A DNA stretch of 47,020 nucleotides from Pontibacter sp. E15-1 (GCF_022601975.1 NZ_JAKVIR010000024.1:42953-89972), one strand, 5' to 3'; shown: positions 15,341 through 24,563, numbered from the stretch's first letter. The notes: generated from the sequence alone by a model not told the origin. Numbers and translations are program-made.

Positions 15341-15601
15341 ATGGCTAACCATAAGTCGGCATTAAAAAGAATCAGAGCGAACAACGCCAAACGTCTTCGT
15401 AACAGATATCAAGCGAAAACCACTCGTACTTTCATCAAGAAGTTAGAGAAAACAACTGATCAGGCAGAGGCGCAAGAGCTTTACAAGACAGTTTCTTCTA
15501 TGCTTGACCGTTTGGCTAAGAAAAACATCATCCACAAAAACAAAGCAGCGAACAACAAGTCAAGATTGGCTAAGTTCGTGAACGGCCTGGCCGCAGCTTA
15601 A
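15341..15601 (+). CDS. rpsT: 30S ribosomal protein S20
   Basis: S20 binds 16S rRNA at the bottom of the small subunit. The 86-residue product MANHKSALKRIRANNAKRLR has the family's basic three-helix make-up: NRYQAKTTRTFIKKLEK in the middle and IIHKNKAANNKSRLAKFVN near the C-terminus. Codon use is less G+C-rich than in neighbouring enzymes, as expected for a highly expressed gene in this group. It is monocistronic, with a consensus promoter and a strong terminator. Confidence 0.97.
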   Translation: MANHKSALKRIRANNAKRLRNRYQAKTTRTFIKKLEKTTDQAEAQELYKTVSSMLDRLAKKNIIHKNKAANNKSRLAKFVNGLAAA

Positions 15602-15622
15602 TTTTTGCTGGAACGCTTCAGA

Positions 15623-15654
15623 AAAGCCTTGCGCCAAGTGTGCAAGGCTTTTTG
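15623..15654 (+). terminator. Rho-independent terminator of rpsT
   Basis: AAAGCCTTGC and GCAAGGCTTT form a perfect 10-bp stem around GCCAAGTGT, followed by a T-rich stretch. Confidence 0.9.
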
Positions 15655-15837
15655 TGTTTATGCCTTTTGCTGCCGTGCCGCCAGCACAATACCATATCAC
15701 AGGCCGTTTTCATATGGTTCAATAATGAAGCAGCTAGTCTGTGGATGATATACTAGCCACAGGCCAGTGTTAAAAGTTGATACTTCATATACCAATATCA
15801 ATTGATGAGTGCACACAGCCTTGCCTTTCAAGTAGTA

Positions 15838-15871
15838 CAATTCCCCTCTTGGGAGGGGCAGGGGTGGGTTA
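15838..15871. repeat. REP-like palindromic repeat R1
   Basis: It reads AATTCCCCTCTTGGGAGGGG followed by CAGGGGTGGGTT. The core CCCCTC-TTGG-GAGGGG is a hairpin. Related copies occur at 30,471, 30,676, 34,795 and 34,837. It sits in the 435-bp gap between rpsT and pyk, which otherwise holds the two terminators and no gene. Confidence 0.8.
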
Positions 15872-15972
15872 TTTTGCACTTCCACATGCGCAGAATCTAT
15901 TTGATATCGGTATTAATAGTCGAGAAGCTTCATTTTTCCTGATCAGTTAAACCCAGAACGAAATACAGGTAT

Positions 15973-16016
15973 AAACAGATCGGCCCCCGAAGGTAACTTC
16001 GGGGGCCGATCTGTTT
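15973..16016 (-). terminator. Terminator of the pyk unit
   Basis: A perfect 20-bp stem, AAACAGATCGGCCCCCGAAG with its exact inverse complement, surrounds a GTAA loop. It lies 20 bp after the pyk stop codon and could also stop rpsT read-through. Confidence 0.9.
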
Positions 16017-16036
16017 TACTGATAAATTGCTTATGC

Positions 16037-17464
16037 TTAGGCAATGCTCAGCTTAATCATATTGGTGCGTTTCTGCTCATTTATCGGCATGCTGGCTGTG
16101 TTGATGAACACGTCGCCTTTCTCAAGATAGCCGCCGTCTAAAAGCGTCTGCTTGATGTCATTTATCGTAGCGTCTGTCGACTCGAACTTGTCGTAGTGGA
16201 AGCCGCGAACGCCCCATACCAGGTTCAGCGTGTTCAGGAGCCCAGGGTTCTCCGTGAAGATGAAGATATCAGCCTTGGGGCGGTATTTAGCCAACTGGAA
16301 GGCAGTATAACCTGATTTGGTCATACCGATAACGGCACTGGCCTGGGTGGCGTGCGCAAGGCTACAGGCGCTGGCCACGAGGCTGTCGCTGTAGAACGTG
16401 CGCGTTTCCGGGTTCAGGGCATAGCTCTTGTTAAAGATATTGGCGTTGGCCTCCACCGTACGGATGGTAAGGCTCATACTGCGAATCGTCTCGATAGGGT
16501 AGGCGCCTACGGCAGTTTCCGCGCTCAGCATCACGGTGTCGGCACCATCGATCACGGCGTTGGCCACGTCGTTTGTCTCGGCGCGGGTAGGGCGCGGGTT
16601 CGTGATCATGCTCTCCATCATCTGGGTTGCCACAATCACGGGCTTTCCGGCGCGGTTGCACTTTTCCACCAGCATCTTCTGGATCATCGGCACCTTCTCC
16701 ATACCCACCTCAACGCCAAGGTCGCCGCGGGCAACCATGATGGCGTCCGTGATCTCGATGATCTCGTCGATGTTGGTGATGGCCTCCGGCTTCTCTATTT
16801 TAGCGATCACGCGGGTACCTTTGCCGCGCGAGGCGATAATGCTTTTAATTTCCTCGATGTCGGCGGCTTTGCGCACAAAAGAAAGCGCTACCCACTCCAC
16901 ATCGTTGTCGAGGCCAAAGTGCAGGTCCTCGATGTCTTTTTCTGTCATCGAAGGCGCAGATACCTTAGAGTCTGGCAGGTTGATGCCCTTGCGTGGCTTC
17001 ACCGTTCCGCCGTAAATTACCTCGGCCTCTACTTCCATGTCCCCGTCGGTGCTGATTACCTTTACTTCCAGCTTGCCGTCGTCGAGCAGTATGGCGTCTC
17101 CGGGCTTCACGTCTCTTGCCAGGTTCTTGTAAATCGTCGAGAGCCGGCCCTCAACCGTAAGCGAACCGTCACAAACAAGCTTAATGATCTGTCCTTCCTG
17201 AATTTCAATGGCTCCGTTCTTTACATCGCCCAAGCGGATTTTCGGGCCCTGCAAGTCCTGCACCAGGCAAATGTTGAGGCCATGCTGCTCGTTTAGGGCG
17301 CGCACATGGTCAATTACTTTCTGGTGCTCAGAATAGGCACCGTGCGAAAAGTTAAGGCGAAAGGCATTCACACCCTCTCTGGTGAGCGCCAGTAGGCGCT
17401 CAGGTGTGTTACTGGCTGGCCCAACGGTAGCCAGAATCTTTGTTTTATTGAAGGATATGTCCAT
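16037..17464 (-). CDS. pyk: Pyruvate kinase
   Basis: Pyruvate kinase makes pyruvate and ATP from phosphoenolpyruvate and ADP, the last step of glycolysis. The 475-residue protein shows NKTKILATVGPAS (6-18), NAFRLNFSHG (34-43), LQDLQGPKIRLG (68-79), the metal-binding IMVARGDLGVEVG and ATQMMESMITNPRPTRAE, the classic signature. A C-terminal domain from about 345 carries SGYTAFQLAKYRP. It is of the shorter bacterial type without the extra C-terminal PEP-utiliser domain. It starts 2 bp after the stop of the IPExxxVDY-type gene, so both are one operon transcribed away from acpP. Confidence 0.97.
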   Translation of the reverse strand: MDISFNKTKILATVGPASNTPERLLALTREGVNAFRLNFSHGAYSEHQKVIDHVRALNEQHGLNICLVQDLQGPKIRLGDVKNGAIEIQEGQIIKLVCDGSLTVEGRLSTIYKNLARDVKPGDAILLDDGKLEVKVISTDGDMEVEAEVIYGGTVKPRKGINLPDSKVSAPSMTEKDIEDLHFGLDNDVEWVALSFVRKAADIEEIKSIIASRGKGTRVIAKIEKPEAITNIDEIIEITDAIMVARGDLGVEVGMEKVPMIQKMLVEKCNRAGKPVIVATQMMESMITNPRPTRAETNDVANAVIDGADTVMLSAETAVGAYPIETIRSMSLTIRTVEANANIFNKSYALNPETRTFYSDSLVASACSLAHATQASAVIGMTKSGYTAFQLAKYRPKADIFIFTENPGLLNTLNLVWGVRGFHYDKFESTDATINDIKQTLLDGGYLEKGDVFINTASMPINEQKRTNMIKLSIA

Positions 17465-17466
17465 AT

Positions 17467-17883
17467 TTAGAATATCAGGTTTTCCTTTAGTTTAAGTGTA
17501 AGTGGGTCAAAATGCTTTACGTACTGCACCAGCGGGATGCGCAGGAGCTTGTTTATAAGCTCCTGGGGGTATAGCTGCAGCAGCGGCCCGGTTATCTGCA
17601 GCACATAGTCATACTCTTTCAGCTCCGGCAGCAGGAAGGCTTTCATGCCCAATGCTTTGTTTTTGAGAAGGCGCACCACGCTATGGTCGGTAATATACTC
17701 ATAATTCGATATAATTAGGCGCTCTTGCTGCACAATCTCGTAACAGAGGTCCTCCTGCTTGATGAGCCGAAAACCCAGCAGCTTGTTCAGTGCCCAGGCG
17801 AGTTTGTACTCTTTCACGGAGGCGGTCACGCCATACACTTCGAAGTCATAGTCGTACTCTATATCAAGCTGGAGTGTCTGCAT
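17467..17883 (-). CDS. IPExxxVDY-family protein
   Basis: The 138-residue cytoplasmic protein starts MQTLQLDIEYDYDFEVYGVT and ends with the region RIPLVQYVKHFDPLTL. That corresponds in place to the IPExxxVDY motif after which this Bacteroidota-specific family is named, though here Glu is Leu and VDY is VKH-like. Other features are LNKLLGFRLIKQEDL (33-47) and ELKEYDYVLQITGP. Its molecular role is not known. The location, directly before pyk and divergent from acpP-fabF-rnc, is what I remember as characteristic of the family and supports the call. Confidence 0.75.
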   Translation of the reverse strand: MQTLQLDIEYDYDFEVYGVTASVKEYKLAWALNKLLGFRLIKQEDLCYEIVQQERLIISNYEYITDHSVVRLLKNKALGMKAFLLPELKEYDYVLQITGPLLQLYPQELINKLLRIPLVQYVKHFDPLTLKLKENLIF

Positions 17884-17899
17884 AGTTAGGTCGTGGCCC

Positions 17900-17907
17900 C
17901 AAAAATA
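17900..17907 (-). promoter_or_regulatory. -7 promoter element of the pyk operon
   Basis: Minus strand TATTTTTG matches TAnnTTTG, 17 nt before the start of the IPExxxVDY-type gene. The -33 element is poor (TTTT). Confidence 0.4.
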
Positions 17908-17976
17908 ACAAGGGAACTTGGTAAAACGACATATATGGGCTAAAACTTTTGTAATACAGCGAATAGAGAGATTTTT

Positions 17977-18008
17977 TTTGACATTGTCTTCCGAAATATA
18001 TTTCTTTG
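17977..18008 (+). promoter_or_regulatory. Probable promoter of acpP
   Basis: TTTG (17,977-17,980) is followed by ATATATTTCTTTG ending at 18,008, close to TTG-N19-TAnnTTTG but with imperfect spacing. Its place 30 nt before acpP supports it. Confidence 0.45.
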
Positions 18009-18036
18009 CACAGTGTTTTAATTAACTATAAGAAAA

Positions 18037-18273
18037 ATGTCAGAAATAGCAGAAAAAGTAAAGGCTATCATTATTGATAAGCTTGGTGTAGAAGAGTCGG
18101 AGGTAACACCGGAGGCTAGCTTCACAAATGACCTTGGCGCTGATTCATTAGATACTGTTGAGCTTATCATGGAATTTGAAAAAGAGTTCAACGTATCCAT
18201 TCCAGATGATCAGGCTGAAAACATTGCCACTGTAGGTCAGGCTGTTAGCTACCTGGAGGAGCACGCGAAGTAA
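18037..18273 (+). CDS. acpP: Acyl carrier protein
   Basis: ACP carries growing acyl chains on a phosphopantetheine arm in fatty acid synthesis. The 78-residue acidic protein has the attachment motif GADSLDTVELIMEFE, with the modified serine near residue 39. N-terminal helix SEIAEKVKAIIIDKLGV and C-terminal ENIATVGQAVSYLEEH are standard. It is first in the acpP-fabF-rnc unit (63 and 3 bp gaps), a widely conserved order. Confidence 0.97.
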   Translation: MSEIAEKVKAIIIDKLGVEESEVTPEASFTNDLGADSLDTVELIMEFEKEFNVSIPDDQAENIATVGQAVSYLEEHAK

Positions 18274-18336
18274 TATCACCCCATTTAGATCACTATCAGA
18301 ACAAATTTTCTACTATCTGTCCTCTACTAGTATCTT

Positions 18337-19590
18337 ATGGAGCTTAAGAGAGTTGTAGTTACTGGGTTAGGCGCACTCACGCCACTTGGGAATTCTGTTT
18401 CAGAGTACTGGAACGGTTTGATCAACGGCGTGAGTGGGGCTGCCCCTATCACGCGCTTTGATGCGAGTAAGTTTAAGACACAGTTCGCCTGTGAAGTAAA
18501 AGGATACGAAGCAGAGAACTACTTCGATCGAAAGGAGGCCCGCAAAATGGACCTCTTTACCCAGTTTGCCATGGTAGTGGCCGACGAAGCTGTTAAGGAT
18601 GCCAACATTACCGATGAGAATGCAGACTACGATCGCGTTGGCGTGATCTGGGGGTCTGGCATCGGTGGGTTGCGCACCTTCCAGGAAGAGTGCGTGAACT
18701 TCGCCCACGGCGACGGCACACCGCGCTTCAACCCTTTCTTTATCCCGAAGATGATCGTCGACATCAGTGCCGGCCACATCTCCATCAAGCACGGTTTCCG
18801 CGGCCCGAACTTCGTGACCGTTTCCGCCTGTGCTTCTGCCACCAACGCCATCATCGACTCTTACAACTACATACGCCTGAACATGGCCGATATAATTGTG
18901 ACGGGTGGCTCTGAGGCTGCCGTAACAGAGGCTGGCATCGGTGGCTTTAATGCTTTGAAAGCCCTTTCAGAGCGCAATGACTCCCCGGAGACGGCTTCCC
19001 GCCCTTTTGATGCAGACCGCGACGGCTTTGTGTTGGGAGAAGGCGCCGGTGCCCTGATCCTGGAGGAGTATGAGCATGCCAAGGCGCGTGGCGCGAAGAT
19101 ATACGCCGAGATCATCGGCGGCGCCATGTCTGCGGACGCATACCATATTACCGCACCGCACCCTGAAGGCCGTGGTGCCCTTATGGTGATGAAGAACGTG
19201 CTACAGCAGTCTGGCATCAAGCCAGAGGAGGTAGACTACATCAACGTGCACGGAACCTCTACACCACTGGGTGACCTGAGCGAGGTAAAAGCGATCAAGC
19301 AGGTTTTCGGCGACCACGCCTATAAGCTGAACATCAGCTCTACCAAGTCTATGACAGGCCACCTGCTGGGTGCCGCTGGCGCCATAGAGGCGATTGCGTC
19401 TATCCTGGCCATCCAAAACAACATCGTGCCCCCTACCATCAACCACTTCACGGACGATGAGAACCTGGACAGCGGGTTGAACCTGACGTTCAACAAGGCG
19501 CAGGAGCGTGAGGTGAAGGTTGCCCTGAGTAATACCTTCGGGTTCGGTGGCCATAATACCTCTGTGATATTCCGGGAACTGAAAGATTGA
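18337..19590 (+). CDS. fabF: 3-oxoacyl-ACP synthase II (KAS II)
   Basis: FabF condenses malonyl-ACP with acyl-ACP to extend fatty acids. The 417-residue thiolase-fold enzyme has the nucleophile in VSACASATNAI (Cys near 165), and the two active histidines in NVHGTSTPLGD (about 303) and SMTGHLLGAAGA (about 340). The C-terminal NTFGFGGHNTSVIF is typical. It begins MELKRVVVTGLGALTPLG. It follows acpP by 63 bp and runs directly into rnc. Confidence 0.97.
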   Translation: MELKRVVVTGLGALTPLGNSVSEYWNGLINGVSGAAPITRFDASKFKTQFACEVKGYEAENYFDRKEARKMDLFTQFAMVVADEAVKDANITDENADYDRVGVIWGSGIGGLRTFQEECVNFAHGDGTPRFNPFFIPKMIVDISAGHISIKHGFRGPNFVTVSACASATNAIIDSYNYIRLNMADIIVTGGSEAAVTEAGIGGFNALKALSERNDSPETASRPFDADRDGFVLGEGAGALILEEYEHAKARGAKIYAEIIGGAMSADAYHITAPHPEGRGALMVMKNVLQQSGIKPEEVDYINVHGTSTPLGDLSEVKAIKQVFGDHAYKLNISSTKSMTGHLLGAAGAIEAIASILAIQNNIVPPTINHFTDDENLDSGLNLTFNKAQEREVKVALSNTFGFGGHNTSVIFRELKD

Positions 19591-19593
19591 TGT

Positions 19594-20334
19594 GTGTTTG
19601 GGCCAATAAAACCAGTTAGACGCGCCTACCATAGGTTATTTAACAGAGACAGAACTTTTGTTCGCGCTATTGCTGGAGTTATTGGCAGTACACCTGACAA
19701 CCTCCGCCTGTACCGGCTTGCCCTCACGCATACCTCCTTTGCCCGCCAAAACGCATCGGGGAAGCATGAGACGAACGAACGCCTGGAGTTTTTAGGGGAT
19801 GCCATCCTCGGTTCCGTGGTGGCAGAGCATCTGTTCAACAAATTCCCGTACGAGGACGAGGGCTTTCTTACCGAGATCCGCTCGCGCATCGTAAACCGGG
19901 AGTCATTGAATCAAATTGCCGTTAAAATCGGCCTGAACCTGCTGGTGAAGGTGGATACCACAAACCATGGCACCCGCCATCGGTCGGTGAACGGCAATGC
20001 CCTGGAGGCCCTGGTGGGGGCCATTTACCTCGACAAGGGGTATGACAAAACCCGCCACTTTATCCTGTCTAAGCTGCTGAAGCCGCACATCGACCTCCAC
20101 AGCCTGACCACCACCACGTCCAATTTCAAGAGCAAATTGATTGAGTGGGCGCAAAGCCAGAACCTCGACATCCGGTTTGAGATCATCAAGCGCAAGCACC
20201 AGGGCAACACCACTGAGTTTACCTCCGAAGTATACATCGACAACAAAGCCATAGCCGTGGGCGTGGGCCTCTCCAAGAAGAAAGCAGATCAGTTCGCCGC
20301 CGAAAAAGGCCTGACCGCGCTGAAGATTAGTTGA
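19594..20334 (+). CDS. rnc: Ribonuclease III
   Basis: RNase III cleaves double-stranded RNA in rRNA processing and decay. The 246 residues hold the signature NERLEFLGDAILGSV (about 54-68, with catalytic acidic residues), then ALEALVGAIYLDKG (about 127-140), and a double-stranded-RNA-binding domain from about 172 (FKSKLIEWAQSQ) to the end (KKKADQFAAEKGLTAL). I use the GTG at 19,594, three bases after the fabF stop. The ATG overlapping the fabF stop is out of frame. Close spacing implies translational coupling. Confidence 0.95.
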   Translation: MFGPIKPVRRAYHRLFNRDRTFVRAIAGVIGSTPDNLRLYRLALTHTSFARQNASGKHETNERLEFLGDAILGSVVAEHLFNKFPYEDEGFLTEIRSRIVNRESLNQIAVKIGLNLLVKVDTTNHGTRHRSVNGNALEALVGAIYLDKGYDKTRHFILSKLLKPHIDLHSLTTTTSNFKSKLIEWAQSQNLDIRFEIIKRKHQGNTTEFTSEVYIDNKAIAVGVGLSKKKADQFAAEKGLTALKIS

Positions 20335-20670
20335 TTATTGGTTGTTAATTGATGATTGCCAATTGGTAATAGTTTAATTGTTAGATGGTTAAATTGTTGA
20401 AATAAACTTCTAGCACCAATAATTAACCGGCTGTTTCGGAATTCTTTATCCAAAACTTTTCCTGAAGCGGCTTTCCTAATCCGCAGTAGCTGGATCATGG
20501 GGATTAGCAAAACCCCTGCAGATAGCTTTCAGGCAGGGAAGTCCGAAGAAGCTGTTTCTGCGCATCTACTCATAACATCCATCAATCAGCAAGTAGCAAT
20601 CAGTAATTAACCCCCAACAATCAGCAAACAACGCTTAACTTGCCCACTCAAAGTTGCGTTAAACAACCCC
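20335..20670. other. 336-bp gap with octamer-type repeat
   Basis: The first 67 bp (20,336-20,401) are a degenerate 8-bp array with units such as TTAATTGT, TAGATGGT and TAAATTGT. This is the inverse orientation of the array at 41,227-41,314. The remainder has a short TCAGCAAGTAGCAATCAGTA direct-repeat-like stretch near 20,586. I see no gene. The nadE promoter must lie near the end. Confidence 0.55.
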
Positions 20671-22554
20671 ATGGAAGAAACTAGACTGATGCTGGCCGCT
20701 GCCGCCCTAAACCAGACGCCGATGGACTGGGAAGGGAACCTGCAGCACATCAAAGACGCTATTACGGAGGCAAAAACCAACCACATCCAACTGTTGCTGT
20801 TGCCCGAGCTGTGCATTACAGGGTATGGCTGCGAAGACATGTTCCTGAGCCCGTGGGTGTCGGAAGTGGCGTTTGAGAAGCTGCTCCAGATCCGGGAGTG
20901 GTGCGACGGCATCACGGTGGCCGTGGGCTTGCCGGTTTTCCTGGACCGGAAAGTGTATAACACGGCCTGCGTTATCAAGAACAAGCAGATTGTCGGTTTC
21001 ACGGCAAAGCAGTTTCTGGCTAATGATGGCGTACACTATGAGCCGCGCTGGTTCACGCCCTGGCCTGCCAACGAGGTGCAGGAGTTTGAGCAATTCGGCG
21101 AAACCTACCGCATCGGCGACATCATCTACAATGAGCAGGGCGTGAAGTATGCCTTCGAGATATGTGAGGATGCCTGGCGCCCGAACCGACCTGCGGAGCG
21201 GCACATGCCCAAAGGCGTGCAACTTATCCTGAACCCGAGCGCGAGCCATTTTGCCCTGAGCAAAACCGACGTGCGCCACCGGCTGGTGGTGGATGCCTCC
21301 AAGAAATACCAGTGCGCCTATGTATACGCCAACCTGCTGGGCAACGAGGCGGGCCGCATGATCTACGACGGGGAGGTGCTGATCGCCCAGAATGGAAAGC
21401 TTATCCGGCGGAACGAGTTGCTATGCTTCAAGGACGTGGACATGGAGTGCGCGGAGGTATGCTTCTCGGAAAACCCTCGGATTGAGGAGGTGATAGAGTA
21501 TTTGCCACCGATTGACGAGAACAAGGAGGTAGTCGCGGCCCTGAGCCTTGCCCTCTACGATTACATGCGCAAGAGCCGTAGTCGGGGTTTTGTGCTGTCG
21601 CTGAGCGGCGGCGCGGACTCGTCGTTGTGCGCCGTGGCCGTGGCCGAAATGGTACGGCGCGGCATTGAGAGCCTGGGGACGCTTGTGTTTGTAGCCAAGA
21701 TGCAGCTGTTCCCGATGAAGGACGTCGCCTACTTTGATACACTGCCCAAAGACAGGCTGCAGCGGGAGCTGGTAAACAGGCTGCTGACATGCGCCTATCA
21801 GGGCACCGTAAACTCGTCAGATAATACGTTTAACTCTGCCGAAGGGCTTGCCGACTCCATCGGGGCGAAATTTTATAACTGGACCATCGACGACGAGGTA
21901 AACGGCTACGTTTCCAAGATTGAGGATGTGCTGGACCGCCCGCTGACCTGGGAGCACGATGACCTGACGCTGCAGAACATACAGGCGCGCGTGCGGGCTC
22001 CGGGCATCTGGATGCTGGCCAACGTGAACAACGCGCTGCTGATGGCCACCTCAAACCGTAGCGAAGGCTCCGTTGGTTATACCACCATGGACGGCGACAC
22101 AGCCGGCGGCATCTCGCCCATTGCCGGCATCGACAAGGCCTTTATCCGGCAGCTGCTGGTATGGATGCAGCTGGAACTGGGCTACGAGGGACTGCAGTAT
22201 GTGAACAACCTGCAGCCAAGCGCGGAACTGCGCCCCTCAGACGACGAGCAGACTGATGAAAAGGACCTGATGCCCTACGAAGTGCTGAACCAGATCGAGC
22301 GCCTTGCCTTCCACGACCGCTTTGCACCCCACGAGGTGTATACCAAACTGCTGGAGCAGGGGGTGGCGGCCCCGGAGTTGTTGCAGGCCTGGGTAACCAA
22401 GTTCTACAGCCTCTGGACGCGCAACCAGTGGAAACGCGAGCGGCTTGCCCCGTCTTTCCACCTCGACGACTACAACATCGACCCGCGCAGCTGGCTCCGT
22501 TTCCCGATCCTGAGTGGCGGCTTCCGGGAGGAACTCTCCAAAATTCAATCATAA
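20671..22554 (+). CDS. nadE: NAD+ synthase, glutamine-hydrolysing
   Basis: NadE converts nicotinic acid adenine dinucleotide to NAD+ using ATP and ammonia from glutamine. The 627-residue protein has an N-terminal nitrilase-type glutaminase with the Glu-Lys-Cys triad in LLPELCITGYG (Glu46), FTAKQFL (Lys112) and FEICEDAW (Cys164). The synthetase domain has the P-loop-like LSLSGGADSSLCAV (309-322) and later NRSEGSVGYTTMDGD. Length fits the two-domain type. An alternative start at Met7 is possible. It is monocistronic, with a terminator directly after. Confidence 0.96.
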   Translation: MEETRLMLAAAALNQTPMDWEGNLQHIKDAITEAKTNHIQLLLLPELCITGYGCEDMFLSPWVSEVAFEKLLQIREWCDGITVAVGLPVFLDRKVYNTACVIKNKQIVGFTAKQFLANDGVHYEPRWFTPWPANEVQEFEQFGETYRIGDIIYNEQGVKYAFEICEDAWRPNRPAERHMPKGVQLILNPSASHFALSKTDVRHRLVVDASKKYQCAYVYANLLGNEAGRMIYDGEVLIAQNGKLIRRNELLCFKDVDMECAEVCFSENPRIEEVIEYLPPIDENKEVVAALSLALYDYMRKSRSRGFVLSLSGGADSSLCAVAVAEMVRRGIESLGTLVFVAKMQLFPMKDVAYFDTLPKDRLQRELVNRLLTCAYQGTVNSSDNTFNSAEGLADSIGAKFYNWTIDDEVNGYVSKIEDVLDRPLTWEHDDLTLQNIQARVRAPGIWMLANVNNALLMATSNRSEGSVGYTTMDGDTAGGISPIAGIDKAFIRQLLVWMQLELGYEGLQYVNNLQPSAELRPSDDEQTDEKDLMPYEVLNQIERLAFHDRFAPHEVYTKLLEQGVAAPELLQAWVTKFYSLWTRNQWKRERLAPSFHLDDYNIDPRSWLRFPILSGGFREELSKIQS

Positions 22555-22564
22555 AGCATACCAT

Positions 22565-22600
22565 GAACGCGGGGGCTATATATGGCTCCCGCGTTTTTTC
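22565..22600 (+). terminator. Terminator of nadE
   Basis: AACGCGGGGGCT and GGCTCCCGCGTT form a stem with one mismatch around TATATAT, followed by TTTTTT. It ends just before the lgt promoter. Confidence 0.88.
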
Positions 22601-22616
22601 CGTACCTGATTTGTCG

Positions 22617-22624
22617 TAACTTTG
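22617..22624 (+). promoter_or_regulatory. -7 promoter element of lgt
   Basis: TAACTTTG matches TAnnTTTG, 21 nt before the lgt start at 22,645. This short distance favours the 22,645 ATG over the longer frame upstream. The -33 region overlaps the nadE terminator T-run. Confidence 0.55.
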
Positions 22625-22644
22625 GTACGAACACAACCACCCAT

Positions 22645-23481
22645 ATGAGTATATTCCATTCTATCCCCTGGAACGTAGATCCAGAGATTTTTTCCATCGG
22701 ACCTTTAACTATACGCTGGTATGGTTTGCTGTTTGCCCTGGGCTTCGTAATCGGACAGCGCATCCTGACAAAGATATATGTGGCGGAAGGCCGCACTGAG
22801 GAAGACGTAGACGTGATCACGCTGTACATGATTATCGGTACGGTGCTGGGCGCCCGTTTGGGCCACGTGCTGTTTTATGACGCCAAGCACTACCTGAGCA
22901 ATCCCATCGAGATCCTGAAGATATGGGAAGGCGGCCTGGCTAGTCACGGGGCCACCATCGGCATCCTGTTTGCGCTGTGGCTTTTCAGCCGGCGGCAAAA
23001 GTTCGATTACATGTGGGTGCTGGACCGTATCGTGATTGTGGTGGCGCTGGGGGGCGCACTCATTCGACTCGGAAACCTGATGAACTCTGAAATCTTCGGG
23101 CATCCGACAAACCTGCCCTGGGGCTTTATATTCTACCGCAGCCACGAGTTCTCGCACGTGCCACGCCACCCCACGCAGCTGTATGAGTCGCTGAGCGTGT
23201 TCCTGCTGTTTGTGCTGCTGTTCTGGCTCTGGAAGAAGTATAAATCGGCCTTGCCGCGCGGCCTGCTCTTTGGCTTGTTTGTGACGTTCCTGTTCACGTT
23301 CCGCTTTTTGGTAGAGTTCCTGAAAGAGAACCAGGAGGCGTTTGAAGACGATCTTGCCCTGAACATGGGCCAGATTCTTAGTATCCCGCTCATCCTGATC
23401 GGCCTTTTCATACTATACCGGGTATGGCGAAACCCAACCCCGGCTACTCCCGGCGGCAGGTTAACAGACTCTAAGGCATAG
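22645..23481 (+). CDS. lgt: Prolipoprotein diacylglyceryl transferase
   Basis: Lgt transfers diacylglycerol from phosphatidylglycerol to the lipobox cysteine of prolipoproteins in the inner membrane. The 278-residue protein with about seven helices shows WYGLLFALGFVIGQ (25-38), RLGHVLFYD (about 71-79), the substrate-binding EGGLASHGATIGI, the Lgt signature GGALIRLGNLMNSEIFG (with the essential Arg), and RHPTQLYES. The start MSIFHSIPWNVDPEIF is set by the promoter 21 nt upstream. Several lipoproteins in this window (2,357; 14,656; 44,742; 46,817) are its likely substrates. Confidence 0.95.
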   Translation: MSIFHSIPWNVDPEIFSIGPLTIRWYGLLFALGFVIGQRILTKIYVAEGRTEEDVDVITLYMIIGTVLGARLGHVLFYDAKHYLSNPIEILKIWEGGLASHGATIGILFALWLFSRRQKFDYMWVLDRIVIVVALGGALIRLGNLMNSEIFGHPTNLPWGFIFYRSHEFSHVPRHPTQLYESLSVFLLFVLLFWLWKKYKSALPRGLLFGLFVTFLFTFRFLVEFLKENQEAFEDDLALNMGQILSIPLILIGLFILYRVWRNPTPATPGGRLTDSKA

Positions 23482-23512
23482 TTTTTTAGCGAAAGGTATA
23501 CAAGGTATATAT

Positions 23513-23550
23513 AAAAAGCGGCCACTCCTGATCGGGAGTGGCCGCTTTTT
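23513..23550 (+). terminator. Terminator of lgt
   Basis: AAAAAGCGGCCACTCC and its exact inverse complement form a 16-bp stem around TGATCG, ending in T5. Confidence 0.92.
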
Positions 23551-23705
23551 GTTGGTGGAGGTAAGGGGAGTTATCTAACAAGGATGCCCGTCTGATTTAC
23601 CGGGCGGGCTGGAAGGAGTAATCTAATTCCCCTTCTTAGATGCAGGGCTGGGTTGCCAGCTGATGGCGATATGCCGAAATGACAATGCGAAAGCAGATGT
23701 AGGAA

Positions 23706-24563
23706 TTACAGATGGTAGCGGTATAAATTGCCTCCCTCACTGGTGATCACGAGGGTTTCTTCATCCTCGAATGCGATGCCTTCGGTCTGGCCGGCGTCTT
23801 TTAGGCGGAGTTCCTGCTTTTTGCCTTTGTAGAATGTGTCGGGTGAGTCGAAACCAGTGAAGAGGTGGATCTTCCCTTCGCTGAGCAGCGCCACCTTTTC
23901 TTCGTCCGGGCTGATGTCGGCACCCGTTATCTGGGCGTTTATTTTGCTGCTTCCGATGAGTTTTGCGGTATAGGTGCCTGCCTCGGCCGGTACTTTATAC
24001 ACCTTGGCCGTCGCTTTTTGGCCTCTGTCTTTTGTGACGAGGTATATGCTGCCCTGACTATAGAAAATGGCCTCCACATCAAAATTGCGGTCTTTTTTGG
24101 AGGGTGGGTATGCCTTCTGGTCTTCGTAGGTAAAGCTGATTTTCTGTACCTGCTCCGGGTTGTCGAGCTTGAGTTTATACACCATCAACTCGCGGCGATT
24201 ATTGTTGTTGTTGCCGGTTTCCGCGATGTATACATAGCCGTCGTCGTCCTTTGCCAGGTCTTCCCAATCTACGTTCCGGATGTTTAATTTATACGTTGCC
24301 TCAATGCCCCCTTTTTCATCAATCTCATACAGGTATGGCTTGTTGCCGGCGTCGTTGTGCGTCAGGTAAAGGCCTTTCTGAGGTAGCGCAAGCAAGCCTG
24401 AGCTTTCCTGCACGGCATCGGGCAAGTGAGCCAGTTTTTCAAAAGAAGCGGCAGCCGACTTCGGCTTCGAGGCAGAAGGGCCTGCACCCAAATCGCGCGT
24501 AAAATAGAACAGGGCCATTGCGGCAGCCACTAAAATAGCCGCTACTTTTATCATAAGCTTCAT
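23706..24563 (-). CDS. Secreted or anchored beta-propeller-like protein
   Basis: A 285-residue protein with an N-terminal membrane segment (IKVAAILVAAAMALFYF, 5-21) and no clear cleavage site, so it may stay anchored. The rest is a run of beta-strand blocks in propeller style: SSGLLALPQKGLYLTHNDAG (54-73), NVDWEDLAKDDDGYVYIAETGNN, NFDVEAIFYSQGSIYLVTKD and TEGIAFEDEETLVITSE. WEDLA, GNN and EAI/EGI blocks recall SdiA-regulated/YjiK-type and phytase-like esterase propellers. I cannot assign substrate or activity. It is monocistronic. Confidence 0.65.
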   Translation of the reverse strand: MKLMIKVAAILVAAAMALFYFTRDLGAGPSASKPKSAAASFEKLAHLPDAVQESSGLLALPQKGLYLTHNDAGNKPYLYEIDEKGGIEATYKLNIRNVDWEDLAKDDDGYVYIAETGNNNNNRRELMVYKLKLDNPEQVQKISFTYEDQKAYPPSKKDRNFDVEAIFYSQGSIYLVTKDRGQKATAKVYKVPAEAGTYTAKLIGSSKINAQITGADISPDEEKVALLSEGKIHLFTGFDSPDTFYKGKKQELRLKDAGQTEGIAFEDEETLVITSEGGNLYRYHL